The notes under the pieces: generated by a model
What the model was told of the DNA's origin: nothing
What the model saw: the letters and a program-made list of their open reading frames with translations, nothing else
Database searches by the model: none
Shown: piece after piece, positions 1 to 7,643 of the stretch
Layout: every line of letters begins with the position of its first letter
Position numbering within the stretch: the stretch's first letter is position 1
Assembly (NCBI GenBank): GCA_050184115.1
Contig: JBFXAQ010000003.1
Location: 62,001-126,000 of the forward strand
Direction of reading: 5' to 3'
Source of the DNA: JACKNG01 sp050184115
Lineage (GTDB): Bacteria > Pseudomonadota > Gammaproteobacteria > Ga0077536
Length of the DNA: 64,000 bases
Position numbers and translations under genes: made by a program

Positions 1-1
1 G

Positions 2-112
2 CGTATCGTGCACCAAGGGCGAGGCACGGCGGTGGTGCGTACACGGATCGTGGGTAAGGGCCGGCGGCAGGCGTTGGAGGTGGTGACGACGCACGTGCCG
101 CGCGAGGGGTGA
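2..112 (+). CDS. C-terminal fragment, probable PaaI-type hotdog thioesterase
   Basis: The first 36 codons belong to a gene that enters from the left edge and ends at TGA 110-112. The visible tail reads RIVHQGRGTAVVRTRIVG and then a short strand ending in THVPREG. A basic-His-x-Gly-Arg stretch followed by alternating hydrophobic strands resembles the last beta strands of PaaI/YdiI-type acyl-CoA thioesterases. The catalytic part lies outside the window, so the family call is tentative. It converges on the flavoenzyme gene that ends at 280, with no obvious terminator between them. Confidence 0.45.
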   Translation, partial: RIVHQGRGTAVVRTRIVGKGRRQALEVVTTHVPREG

Positions 113-279
113 GCACTCCACCCGACATGTCGGCAGCACGCGCCGACACGGCACGGCATGCGGCTGGACGAACCCAGGGCCTGCCACCGACCGCGGCAAA
201 GTGCCGCGCGAGGTGGCCTCGCCTCGCGGTTCGATGCCAGGACCGGCCGGCAGCGACGCTCCCCCCTCCGGGGCTCGTC

Positions 280-1464
280 TCAGACCAACCGCGCCGGCGC
301 CTCGACGCCGAGCGCTGCGGCGCCGCCGATCTCATAATTCAGTGGCGCCGCGGTGAGCGCGTGGCGGATGCCGGTGTGCACGTCGCGCCACAAGCGGCCA
401 AGTGTGCTGGCCTCGGCGAAAAGCGCGGTACCGTGCAGCCACGCGATGTCGTTCATGGCCTCGCCAAGGTTGTATGTCGCATGTCCGATGTCGTTGCGGA
501 TACGCGCGCGCAGTTCGCCCGAGAGCGGTGTGGTGCCCTGCGCAGCAATATCGATGGTGTCTGCCGCACGTAACAGACACATCTCGGCCGTGTCGATCTT
601 GGCCCGTACCGCGCCGACTCCCTGTACGAATGCGCCGGAGCGCGACTGGACCTGGTAATTGGAATAGGTGATCGGGCGCTTGGCCGCGGCATCGACGGTG
701 AGTGCCAGCGCCGCTTTCGCCGCTCCCAGCGGTGGCGCGGCGATGGTCGTGCCGAACACCGAGACCGGCGGCAGGCGCTGGCTGAACGAAGCGGCGGGGG
801 CAGCCTCGAAAGCCGTGCCGAGCACCACCTCGGCATCGACGACCTGGTCCATCGGTACCCAGGCATCCCGGGCGACGAAGACATTGCTACCCGTGCCGCG
901 CATGCCGATGGTGTGCCAGACGTCCTTGACGACATATTGCTCGCGCTGCAGAAAAGCGAAGCCAGGCCGCGCCGCCGTTGCATCACCGTCGCGGATCGCG
1001 ACAACGCCGAGCGCCCACTCGGCATGCCAGATGTTCGACGCAAACGGCCATTCGCCACTCACCCGGTAGCCCTCGCCGTCACGCACCGCCTCGGCGCCGG
1101 GCGAGACTATCACCGAGGCCATGGGCACCGGACGCTGGTCGACATACATGCGCTCGTAGAGTGACGCCGGAAAGCGTGCCGGCAGCAGGCTCGAAACACT
1201 GGATATGACCGAGATCCATCCCGCATTCGTACAGTAGTAGCCGATCGCGGCGGCTGCCTCGACCATCGCACGCGCGCCGGCCTCGAGGCCTCCGTAACGG
1301 CGCGGGACATTGATGCCGAACGCGCCAATCGATTTCAGCGCTTCGACCGAGGTATCCGGTACGCGTCGTTCGCGGTCCGCCTGGACCGCGTTGTCACGCA
1401 ACAGCGGCCCGATCTCGTGAATGCGCGCCATGAGTTCGGCGTTGGCGGGCACGGCTGTGGTCAT
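280..1464 (-). CDS. Acyl-CoA dehydrogenase-fold flavoprotein (possible FADH2-dependent monooxygenase)
   Basis: The 394-residue protein has the acyl-CoA dehydrogenase layout: a helical N-terminal domain (ending near VPRRYGGLEAGA), a middle beta domain (SGEWPFASN, then RGTGSNVFV) and a helical C-terminal domain. The GTGSN-type beta-domain motif and overall length resemble group D two-component flavin monooxygenases (HsaA, DszC, HpaB relatives) as well as ordinary dehydrogenases. I could not place a catalytic glutamate, which leans towards the monooxygenase branch. The ATG at 1464 is preferred over an upstream ATG at 1515 because GGGGAAG precedes it and the family starts near this point. No flavin reductase partner is seen nearby. 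Substrate unknown. Confidence 0.75.
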   Translation of the reverse strand: MTTAVPANAELMARIHEIGPLLRDNAVQADRERRVPDTSVEALKSIGAFGINVPRRYGGLEAGARAMVEAAAAIGYYCTNAGWISVISSVSSLLPARFPASLYERMYVDQRPVPMASVIVSPGAEAVRDGEGYRVSGEWPFASNIWHAEWALGVVAIRDGDATAARPGFAFLQREQYVVKDVWHTIGMRGTGSNVFVARDAWVPMDQVVDAEVVLGTAFEAAPAASFSQRLPPVSVFGTTIAAPPLGAAKAALALTVDAAAKRPITYSNYQVQSRSGAFVQGVGAVRAKIDTAEMCLLRAADTIDIAAQGTTPLSGELRARIRNDIGHATYNLGEAMNDIAWLHGTALFAEASTLGRLWRDVHTGIRHALTAAPLNYEIGGAAALGVEAPARLV

Positions 1465-2050
1465 GCGGCTTCCCCAGGTTGTTGTCGTCGACCGATTGCC
1501 GACCGTGATCGCCACGGATTATCGCGCGCGGCGGCATGATGCGCATCGGTCGTCGGGTCCGTTGATTGAAGGCGCGGAGTCGAACAGGGGACCGGTTGGC
1601 GCCGTGCCAAGCGCTACGAGCCCCGCCAGACGGCATCCTGACGTGCTGGACCGGAAGAGATGCCACGCTTGTCTTCAACGACCAGCGCGAGCCTGTTCAC
1701 GACCACTGCGGCGCAAGCCAACGGCCTGGTCGACGAAACCCGTACCCGGTCGTTCACGTTCGAGAAGCTCGCGGCGCACCAATACTTCTTCACCGTCACC
1801 GCTCACCTGGAAGTCATCGCGCTCATCGAGTTGACTGGCTCGGGCGGCTTCGCCACGGCGTCCATGTCCACATCGCCGATGCCCGAGAGCACGGATGTCT
1901 TCGACATCGTGGTCGCCACGGAAAGGATGAAAAGGGTGTCAGGTTTATGTAGCCGAAGCAGAGAAGGCGAGGCGGAACCAAGACCGAGGGGGGGGGCGAT
2001 CATTAGGCCCGGTGAGACGTTTGCCGGCGGGTTGCTGCGCAACGTCGCCC
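1465..2050. other. Gene-poor stretch before the tandem repeats
   Basis: No recognisable gene lies between the flavoenzyme start and the repeat block. A plus-strand reading frame from 1660 to 2061 (133 codons, GC-rich third positions) has no family I recognise, no clear ribosome site, and runs into the first repeat unit. Minus-strand frames here are interrupted by stops. A run of nine G lies near 1988-1996. The stretch could hold a decayed gene or be spacer. Confidence 0.4.
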
Positions 2051-2455
2051 GGAAGGATTGATTCGCGCGCTTTGGGCGCGCGCTCACCCCTGCGGGGCGC
2101 CGGCCGGTGGCCGGCGTCCTGATTCGCTTCGCGAATCAGTCGAACCTGGGGAGGTTCTCATCGGTCTCCGGGGTTGCTGTGCGCCCGGCCCGGAAGGATT
2201 GATTCGCGCGCGCTCGGGCGCGCGCTCACCCCTGCGGGGCGCCGGCCGGTGGCCGGCGTCCTGATTCGCTGCGCGAATCAGTCGAACCTGGGGAGGTTCT
2301 CATCGGCCTCCGGGGTTGCTGTGCGCCCGGCCCGGAAGGATTGATTCGCGCGCGCTCGGGCGCGCGCTCACCCCTGCGGGGCGCCGGCCGGTGGCCGGCG
2401 ACCTGATTCGCTTCGCGACTCAGTCGAACCTGGGGTGGTACTCTTCGGCCTCCGG
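2051..2455 (-). repeat. Three ~142-bp tandem units carrying a tRNA-Arg 3' end fragment
   Basis: Units start at 2051, 2192 and 2334 (periods 141 and 142) and are nearly identical; the one nearest the tRNA ends about 2455 and is the most diverged. Read on the minus strand they lie directly 3' of tRNA-Arg(ACG), and each contains AATCCTTCCGGGC, which copies the T-arm/acceptor end of that tRNA. Each unit holds several perfect or near-perfect hairpins: in unit 1, CTGATTCGC/GCGAATCAG (2119-2139), CGCCGGCC/GGCCGGCG (2098-2116), CCCC/GGGG (2087-2097) and a GCGCGC stem near 2065-2079. Unit 2 differs mainly in loops; unit 3 has one stem mismatch. The arrangement recalls the tyrT (rtT) tandem repeats of E. 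coli, also built around a tRNA 3' fragment. Function unknown. Confidence 0.85.
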
Positions 2456-2463
2456 TCGCTCCA

Positions 2464-2494
2464 CATAATAAGGTCCGGTTGGGACCTATTTTTG
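2464..2494 (-). terminator. Hairpin just 3' of tRNA-Arg, possible weak terminator
   Basis: AGGTCC and GGACCT (2471-2487) pair around a 5-nt loop immediately after the encoded CCA. On the minus strand it is followed by TTATTAT, a poor U-tract, so readthrough into the repeats is plausible. On the plus strand the same stem is followed by ATTTTT (2488-2493), which would work better in that direction. Confidence 0.35.
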
Positions 2495-2571
2495 TGGCGC
2501 GCCCGGAAGGATTCGAACCTCCGACCCCCTGGTTCGTAGCCAGGTACTCTATCCAGCTGAGCTACGGGCGC
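2495..2571 (-). tRNA. tRNA-Arg(ACG)
   Basis: The minus strand folds into a complete cloverleaf: acceptor GCGCCCG/CGGGCGC, D-arm GCTCAGCTGGATAGAGT, anticodon stem CCTGG/CCAGG with loop CTACGAA (anticodon ACG), T-arm GGAGG-TTCGAAT-CCTTC and genome-encoded CCA at 2495-2497. ACG is normally converted to ICG by TadA to read CGU/CGC/CGA. A strong promoter precedes it, and the three tandem units that copy its 3' end follow it. Confidence 0.97.
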
Positions 2572-2609
2572 GTCGCTGCCGGGGCATCACTGCCTGCGGC
2601 AGGGGGCGA

Positions 2610-2638
2610 ATTATCGGGGCGGGTCGTGGGGCTGTCAA
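2610..2638 (-). promoter_or_regulatory. sigma70 promoter of tRNA-Arg
   Basis: On the minus strand TTGACA (2633-2638) and GATAAT (2610-2615) are separated by exactly 17 nt and followed by a GC-rich discriminator (TCGCCCCC), as expected of stringently controlled stable-RNA promoters. It lies about 40 nt upstream of the tRNA 5' end. Confidence 0.75.
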
Positions 2639-2751
2639 ATGCACCACGTCGAGGTGGCTCGGGCTCGCGCGCGGTCCCGGCCGGTGGCCGGGGCTGGGGC
2701 CCGGCGGTACACTCGCCGGGTTTTCATCGGCCACAGTAACGGGAGGGCGGC

Positions 2752-3516
2752 ATGCTGAAATCCATGGATATCAATTGCGACATGGGGGAAAGCTTCGGCA
2801 ATTGGAACATGGGGGATGACGCCGGCATGATGCCGCGCATCACGACTGCCAACGTCGCCTGCGGCTTCCATGCCAGTGACCCGGTGACCATGCTCAAGAC
2901 GGTGGCGATGGCGCGCGAACACAACATCGCGGTGGGCTCGCATCCGGGCCTGCCGGACCTGCTCGGCTTCGGTCGCCGCGCCATGAACATCACCCCGGAG
3001 GATGCGCACGCCTACGTCGTCTACCAGACCGGCGCCCTGCAGGCGACGCTCAGGATGCACGGCATGAAGCTGCATCACATCAAGCCGCACGGGGCGTTCT
3101 ATTCGATCCTGCGAGTCGACGAGGCGGTGGCCGAAGCCGTTGCCGACGCCATCGCCAAACTGTGCGAACAGCCCATGCTGTACTGGCCGGCGCCGACCGA
3201 TGCCGCCCTGCCGACCGCCGCCCGCAAGAAGGGGATTCGCGTAGTCGGTGAAATCTACCCGGACCTCCAGTACGCCGCCGACGGTTCGCTGGTCATTCAG
3301 CGCACCAAGCACGAGACCGACGTCGCCTTCGCCGCGGCCCAGGTCAAGCGCTACGTCACCACCGGGCAGGTCGGGGCACTCGACGGCTCGCTGGTGACGC
3401 TCGACGCCGAGAGCCTGTGCATCCACGGCGACGGCCCCAACGCGACTGCCGTCGGCGATGCGGTACGCGCGGCCCTGACCGAGGTCGGCTGCGCCATCGC
3501 ACCGGTCATGAACTGA
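2752..3516 (+). CDS. pxpA: LamB/YcsF family protein, 5-oxoprolinase subunit A-like
   Basis: The 254 residues match the LamB/YcsF family throughout, with the N-terminal MDINCDMGESFG signature, GFHASDP near residue 40 and the HIKPHGAFY block near residue 105. In PxpABC this subunit takes part in ATP-dependent opening of 5-oxoproline to glutamate, together with PxpB and PxpC. GGGAGG at 2741-2746 supports the ATG. Neither pxpB nor pxpC is nearby; instead two flavoenzymes follow on the same strand. Either the partners are elsewhere or this member handles a different cyclic amide. Confidence 0.88.
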   Translation: MLKSMDINCDMGESFGNWNMGDDAGMMPRITTANVACGFHASDPVTMLKTVAMAREHNIAVGSHPGLPDLLGFGRRAMNITPEDAHAYVVYQTGALQATLRMHGMKLHHIKPHGAFYSILRVDEAVAEAVADAIAKLCEQPMLYWPAPTDAALPTAARKKGIRVVGEIYPDLQYAADGSLVIQRTKHETDVAFAAAQVKRYVTTGQVGALDGSLVTLDAESLCIHGDGPNATAVGDAVRAALTEVGCAIAPVMN

Positions 3517-3533
3517 GAAGACGGGAAGCGACC

Positions 3534-4568
3534 ATGAAATTCGGACTCTTGTTTTCGCTCCAGGTGCCGCCGGCCAGCGGCCTCTCCTGGCAGGTTCCTT
3601 ACCGCGAGATGCTCGACTGCCTGCCGCGCGCCGAGGATCTCGGGTACGCCTCGGGATTCCTCGTCTCGCACCACGCACAGAAGGACGGCCTCTGCCCGGG
3701 CCCGCTGATCGCCTGCGCGGGCGCCGCCGCCGTCACGCGCACGATGCGCATCGGCACGGCCGTGCTGCTCTCGCCCCTCTACGCGCCGCTCAAGCTCGCC
3801 GAGGACGTCGCCGTGCTCGACAACCTCTCCGGCGGGCGCTTCGTGTTCGGCGTCGCGCCGGGCTACGTGGCGGCGGAGTTCGAAGCGCACGGCATCCCGC
3901 GCGACGAGCGCATCGGACGCTTCGAGGAAGGCCTCGATCTGATGACCCTGGCCTGGACCTCGCCGGACACCTTCTCCTTCGACGGCAAGTATTACCAGGT
4001 GCCCGAAACGCGCATGACGCCGAAGCCCGCCCAGGCGCCGCACCCGCCGATCTGGTACGGCGTATCCGCGCCCGGCTCGCTGCGCCGCGCGGCCCGACGC
4101 AAGGCGGTCCAGATCATGTCGCCGCGCCACGGCCCGGAGGAACTCGTCGAACACTTCAAGCCCTACGAGGACGAGGCCGCGAAACTCGGCTGGACCATCC
4201 CCGAGCGCCCCATCATCCGCTCGGTGTTCGTGGCGGAAACCAAGGCGAAGGCGGAGGAGATGGCGGCGCCCGCGCTCAACTATCTCTTCACCGAACTCTA
4301 CGGCGCGGCTTCGGCCGCCGGTGAACGCGTACTCCGCGCGGCCGACGGTTCGGTCATCACCGACAAGACGCAGGTCGGCTTCGAAAACTTCAAGAACCGC
4401 TACATCATCGGCGACCCCGACTTCGCCATCGAGCAGTTGCAGCTCTACCGCGATGCCGTGCAGCCGAGCGAGGTGGTGTGCTGGATGCACCTGCCGGGGC
4501 TCACCGGCGCGCAGGCGATGAAGTCGGTCGAACTCTTCGCGCGCGAGGTGATGCCGGCCTTCCCGTAG
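3534..4568 (+). CDS. LLM-class flavin-dependent oxidoreductase
   Basis: This 344-residue protein is a bacterial luciferase-like monooxygenase. It opens with MKFGLLFSLQ, followed by the family blocks RAEDLGYASGFLVSHH, RTMRIGTAVLLSPLYAPL, LDNLSGGRFVFGVAPGY and PHPPIWYG. Such proteins form TIM barrels that bind FMNH2 or F420H2 and oxidise varied substrates. The ATG lies 17 nt after the pxpA-like stop with a GGGAAG ribosome site, and the next gene starts 35 nt after its stop, so the genes are probably co-transcribed. The substrate cannot be read from sequence; the neighbourhood suggests catabolism of an organic compound. Confidence 0.88.
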   Translation: MKFGLLFSLQVPPASGLSWQVPYREMLDCLPRAEDLGYASGFLVSHHAQKDGLCPGPLIACAGAAAVTRTMRIGTAVLLSPLYAPLKLAEDVAVLDNLSGGRFVFGVAPGYVAAEFEAHGIPRDERIGRFEEGLDLMTLAWTSPDTFSFDGKYYQVPETRMTPKPAQAPHPPIWYGVSAPGSLRRAARRKAVQIMSPRHGPEELVEHFKPYEDEAAKLGWTIPERPIIRSVFVAETKAKAEEMAAPALNYLFTELYGAASAAGERVLRAADGSVITDKTQVGFENFKNRYIIGDPDFAIEQLQLYRDAVQPSEVVCWMHLPGLTGAQAMKSVELFAREVMPAFP

Positions 4569-4603
4569 CGAGCCGGCGCGGGCCGCCGGCGGCAGGCGTT
4601 TCG

Positions 4604-5749
4604 ATGAAACCCGAATCCCGCATTCTCGTCTCCGGGGCCGGCGTCGCCGGCCTCACCGCCGTCATCGGTCTTGCCCGCCACGGCCTGCGCCCGGTGGTCG
4701 TCGAACATGCGCCGGACGTGCGTGCCGACGGTTACATCATCTCGCTCTCGCACCGTTCCTACCGCTACGCCGAGTCGCTCGGCCTGCTGCCCGCGATCAA
4801 CGAACGCCTCGCCGGGGTCACGCATTCGAGCTACCACCGCGGCGCGTCCGCCCTGCTCGAACTCGACTACACGCGCTTGTTCGACGGCGTGGAGGTCCTG
4901 CAGATCATGCGTGACGACCTCCAGGACATCCTCTGGCAGGAAGCCCGCAACCTCGCGGACTTCCGCTTCGGCACGAGCATCGCGGCCATCGACGACGGCG
5001 GCGACGCGGCGCGCGTCACCTTCGGTGACGGGCGCGAGGAAACGTTCGACGCGGTGATCGGCGCGGACGGCGCGCATTCGAACGTGCGCCAGCTGTGCTG
5101 GCGGCCGGACGAAGTCACCGAGCGTCACCTCGGCCTGTGTTGCGCGGCCTATCGCCTGCCGAACATCGCCGGGCTCAGCCACAAGTTCGAAACGCACATG
5201 GAGCGCGACCGCTACATGGTGCTGTTCACCACGCCGCAGGGCGGGCTGGCCGCGGTCTTCGTGTGGGCAAGCACGCTGGCCGCGGCGCCGCCGCCGGCCG
5301 CGCGTGCCGAGGTCCTGCGCCACGCCTATGCCGATACCGGCCCGCTCGCCCGGCGCGTGCTCGAGCACTGCCCGGCCGACGGCGCGTTCTACATGGATCC
5401 GCTGGTGCAGATCCGGCTCGGTGACTGGTACCGCGGGCGCGCCGCCCTGATCGGCGATGCCGCCCATACCCTCACCCTGATCTCGGGCCAGGGCGCGACC
5501 ATGGCCTTTACCGGCGCCTGCGCGCTGGTCGACCAGCTCGTCCGGCACGACGACCTCGCGACGGCCTACGCCGCCTACCAGGCCGATCTGCAGGGCCTCG
5601 TGTTCGACGTGCAGGATCGCACCCGCGCCGCCTCGCGCTGGTACGTGCCGCGTTCGTGGTGGCGGCAGAACGCGCGCGACCTCGGCATGCGGCTGTTCCC
5701 GGTGGGCTTCTTCGAGCGCTACTTCAAAACCAAGTACTCGCGCGCGTGA
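4604..5749 (+). CDS. FAD-dependent monooxygenase (PHBH fold)
   Basis: The 381 residues show the class A flavoprotein monooxygenase pattern: GAGVAGL (residues 11-17) with a ribose-binding Glu about 18 residues on, the DG motif in VIGADGAHSNVR near residue 155, and the GD motif in ALIGDAAHTLTLISGQGA near residue 285. Members hydroxylate aromatic or other substrates using NAD(P)H and oxygen. The ATG at 4604 is chosen because the Rossmann motif begins about 10 residues after it, as usual. It sits between the luciferase-like gene and the deacetylase on the same strand; its substrate is unknown. Confidence 0.88.
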   Translation: MKPESRILVSGAGVAGLTAVIGLARHGLRPVVVEHAPDVRADGYIISLSHRSYRYAESLGLLPAINERLAGVTHSSYHRGASALLELDYTRLFDGVEVLQIMRDDLQDILWQEARNLADFRFGTSIAAIDDGGDAARVTFGDGREETFDAVIGADGAHSNVRQLCWRPDEVTERHLGLCCAAYRLPNIAGLSHKFETHMERDRYMVLFTTPQGGLAAVFVWASTLAAAPPPAARAEVLRHAYADTGPLARRVLEHCPADGAFYMDPLVQIRLGDWYRGRAALIGDAAHTLTLISGQGATMAFTGACALVDQLVRHDDLATAYAAYQADLQGLVFDVQDRTRAASRWYVPRSWWRQNARDLGMRLFPVGFFERYFKTKYSRA

Positions 5750-5756
5750 GTCCGCG

Positions 5757-6671
5757 ATGAGCCTGCCCGGCGGTCTCACCGTGACCCTCGATCTCGAGGA
5801 CCATACCCAAGGCTCGGACCCGTCACGGCGCTGGCTCGACAATGCCGCACGCCTGCTCGAGTTGCTCGCCGGGAAAGGGGTGCGGGCGACGGTGTTCATC
5901 GTCGGCGACGTGGTCGCCGAGGCCGCCGCCCTGGTGCGCCGGGCTGCCGCCGACGGCCACGAACTGGCCCTGCACTCGGCCACCCACACGCCGCTCACGC
6001 AGGAGGAACCGCGCGCCTACGCGCGCGCGCTGGCCGCTGCCCGCGCGCGCCTGGCCGACACCTGCGGGCAGGCCGTGCAGGGCTACCGGGCGCCGGTGTT
6101 CTCGCTCACCCCGCGCACCGCCTGGGTGGTGGACGTGCTCGGCACTTGCGGCTTCAGCTGGTCGTCGAGCGTGCTGCCGGCCGTCGGTCATCCGCTGCAC
6201 GGTTATCCCGGCGCGCCGATGACGCCGTTTCGCTGGCCGGGCGGCCTGGTCGAGCTGCCCGTCCCGGTGACCCGGCTCGGGCCGCTCACCCTGCCTTTCC
6301 TTGGCGGCATCTACCTGCGCTACCTGCCGTTGCGCCTGGTCGAGGCGCGCGCCCGGCGCCTGCCGGCCGGCAGCCTCGCCTGGACCTACCTGCATCCCTA
6401 CGACATCGATGCCGCCGAACCCTATTTCCGCTTCCCCGGAACCAGCGCGCCGATGAGCCTGTTGCTGTGGCGCCGCCGCCGCCACACGCTCGCGCGGCTC
6501 GACTGGATCGGTGGCCGTCTCGGTCTGGGCGCACCCCTCGGTGAACGCATCGCCGCACTGGGTACGCTGCCGGGCTTCGCGCCCGGCGCGCCGCAGGCAG
6601 CTGGGCAATCAGTACAGGCGCCGCGCGAGCAGGGGCCCGAGACGGTTGGCGACGGCCAGCGGCAGATGTGA
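5757..6671 (+). CDS. Polysaccharide deacetylase (PEP-CTERM-locus type)
   Basis: The 304-residue protein has a NodB-type domain in the variant found in exosortase/PEP-CTERM loci: LDLEDHTQ in place of TFDDGP, an HSATH metal-binding motif, GYRAPVFSLTP, and a C-terminal part with YLHPYDID and PYFRFPG resembling DUF3473. It should remove acetyl groups from a polysaccharide. The ATG lies 7 nt after the monooxygenase stop. Its last ~60 nt overlap the 3' end of the opposing FemAB-like gene, and the ~35-residue C-terminal tail looks poorly conserved. Its logical partners are the opposing glycan genes. Confidence 0.85.
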   Translation: MSLPGGLTVTLDLEDHTQGSDPSRRWLDNAARLLELLAGKGVRATVFIVGDVVAEAAALVRRAAADGHELALHSATHTPLTQEEPRAYARALAAARARLADTCGQAVQGYRAPVFSLTPRTAWVVDVLGTCGFSWSSSVLPAVGHPLHGYPGAPMTPFRWPGGLVELPVPVTRLGPLTLPFLGGIYLRYLPLRLVEARARRLPAGSLAWTYLHPYDIDAAEPYFRFPGTSAPMSLLLWRRRRHTLARLDWIGGRLGLGAPLGERIAALGTLPGFAPGAPQAAGQSVQAPREQGPETVGDGQRQM

Positions 6672-7643
6672 CCAGGCGCGCCGGGCGAAACGGTTGAAGG
6701 GACTGTCCGGATCGAGCGGCGCCGCCGCACGGTTGGCCGCCGGTACCACCTGGTAGGCGAGCGCACGCGGCGCGAAACCCCAGTTCTTCTTGAAGGCATA
6801 GGCGCCGCTGCCGACGACGCTGCGACCGAAGTCGAAGACCGTGCAGCCGCGCTCGACGGCGTCGCACATCACGCACCAGTAGAGATAGTCGTAGGCCTTG
6901 AGCGCCCGTGCCCGCGGCAATCCGCCGGCATAGTAGGGCAGTACGCGGTCGCCATCGAAGAAACTGAGGACCGCGCTGAGCGGGCCCGCGTCATCGGCCA
7001 GCGCGAGGATGGCAACCCGCTCACCGAAGACCTCGAGCAGCGCCTCGAACAGCCGGCGGTCGTAGACCGGCGTGCCGAGATTGCGCACGCTCGCGGCGTA
7101 GAGGGCGTAGAAGTCGCCGAGCGACAGGTCGCGGCACGGACGCAGACCGTTCTGTTCCCCTTTGCGGATCATCGCCCGTTGCTTGCGCGGCACCGCCGCG
7201 AGGTTGGCGGCGGCGTCGCCGGCGAGGGTGCGGGCGAACGTGGCGAATCCCTCGTGCACCGGCCAGGCCGGATTGGGCGCTCCGCCCTGGCGCAGTTCGA
7301 GAAACGCTACCCGGCGCGAGCGTGCCTCCCCGAGCGCGGCGGCTTCCAGCGCGCGCACCACGTCCTCGTCGTCGCCGATGGCGCCGGCTTCGACGCAGTA
7401 GGGTGCACTGACCAGCGCGCTGCCACCGGGGCCCCATCGCACTTCCGCCAGCGGCAATACGCCGACGAGCCGCTCGCCACGACGCGCGGCCAGCGGGCAG
7501 GGCGTGATCCACGGCAGCCGTGCGTACACCGCGTGCCACTCGGCGCGGTGGAAGAAACCTGCCGCCGGATGGGCTTCGACGTAGCGGTTCCAGGCCGCGC
7601 CGGGCACGGGCCCGCACGCCTCGATCGTCAGCACGTCGCTCAT
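6609..7643 (-). CDS. FemAB family acyltransferase (XrtA/PEP-CTERM-associated type)
   Basis: The 344 residues resemble FemAB proteins found beside exosortases: PAAGFFHRAEWHAVY near residue 30, VPRKQRAMIRKGEQNG near residue 150, YAASVRNLGTPVYDRRLF, and FDFGRSVVGSGAYAFKKNWG near residue 275. The fold is a double GNAT domain that moves an acyl or aminoacyl group. The ATG overlaps the stop of the methyltransferase gene (ATGA, 7640-7643). It is the last of five overlapping genes and converges with the deacetylase, sharing 63 bp. Acceptor and donor are unknown; modification of an exported glycan is an inference from context. Confidence 0.85.
   Translation of the reverse strand: MSDVLTIEACGPVPGAAWNRYVEAHPAAGFFHRAEWHAVYARLPWITPCPLAARRGERLVGVLPLAEVRWGPGGSALVSAPYCVEAGAIGDDEDVVRALEAAALGEARSRRVAFLELRQGGAPNPAWPVHEGFATFARTLAGDAAANLAAVPRKQRAMIRKGEQNGLRPCRDLSLGDFYALYAASVRNLGTPVYDRRLFEALLEVFGERVAILALADDAGPLSAVLSFFDGDRVLPYYAGGLPRARALKAYDYLYWCVMCDAVERGCTVFDFGRSVVGSGAYAFKKNWGFAPRALAYQVVPAANRAAAPLDPDSPFNRFARRAWSHLPLAVANRLGPLLARRLY

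Noticed and set aside
2058..2264. Short plus-strand reading frame across the repeats
   Set aside because: It is made of repeated hairpin DNA and has no protein-like features.
2051..2455. Possible CRISPR array
   Set aside because: Units are contiguous ~142-bp copies without unique spacers, and no cas gene is nearby.
2051..2571. Integrated element using tRNA-Arg as attachment site
   Set aside because: No integrase or cargo genes are present; the copied tRNA 3' end recurs only in short tandem units.
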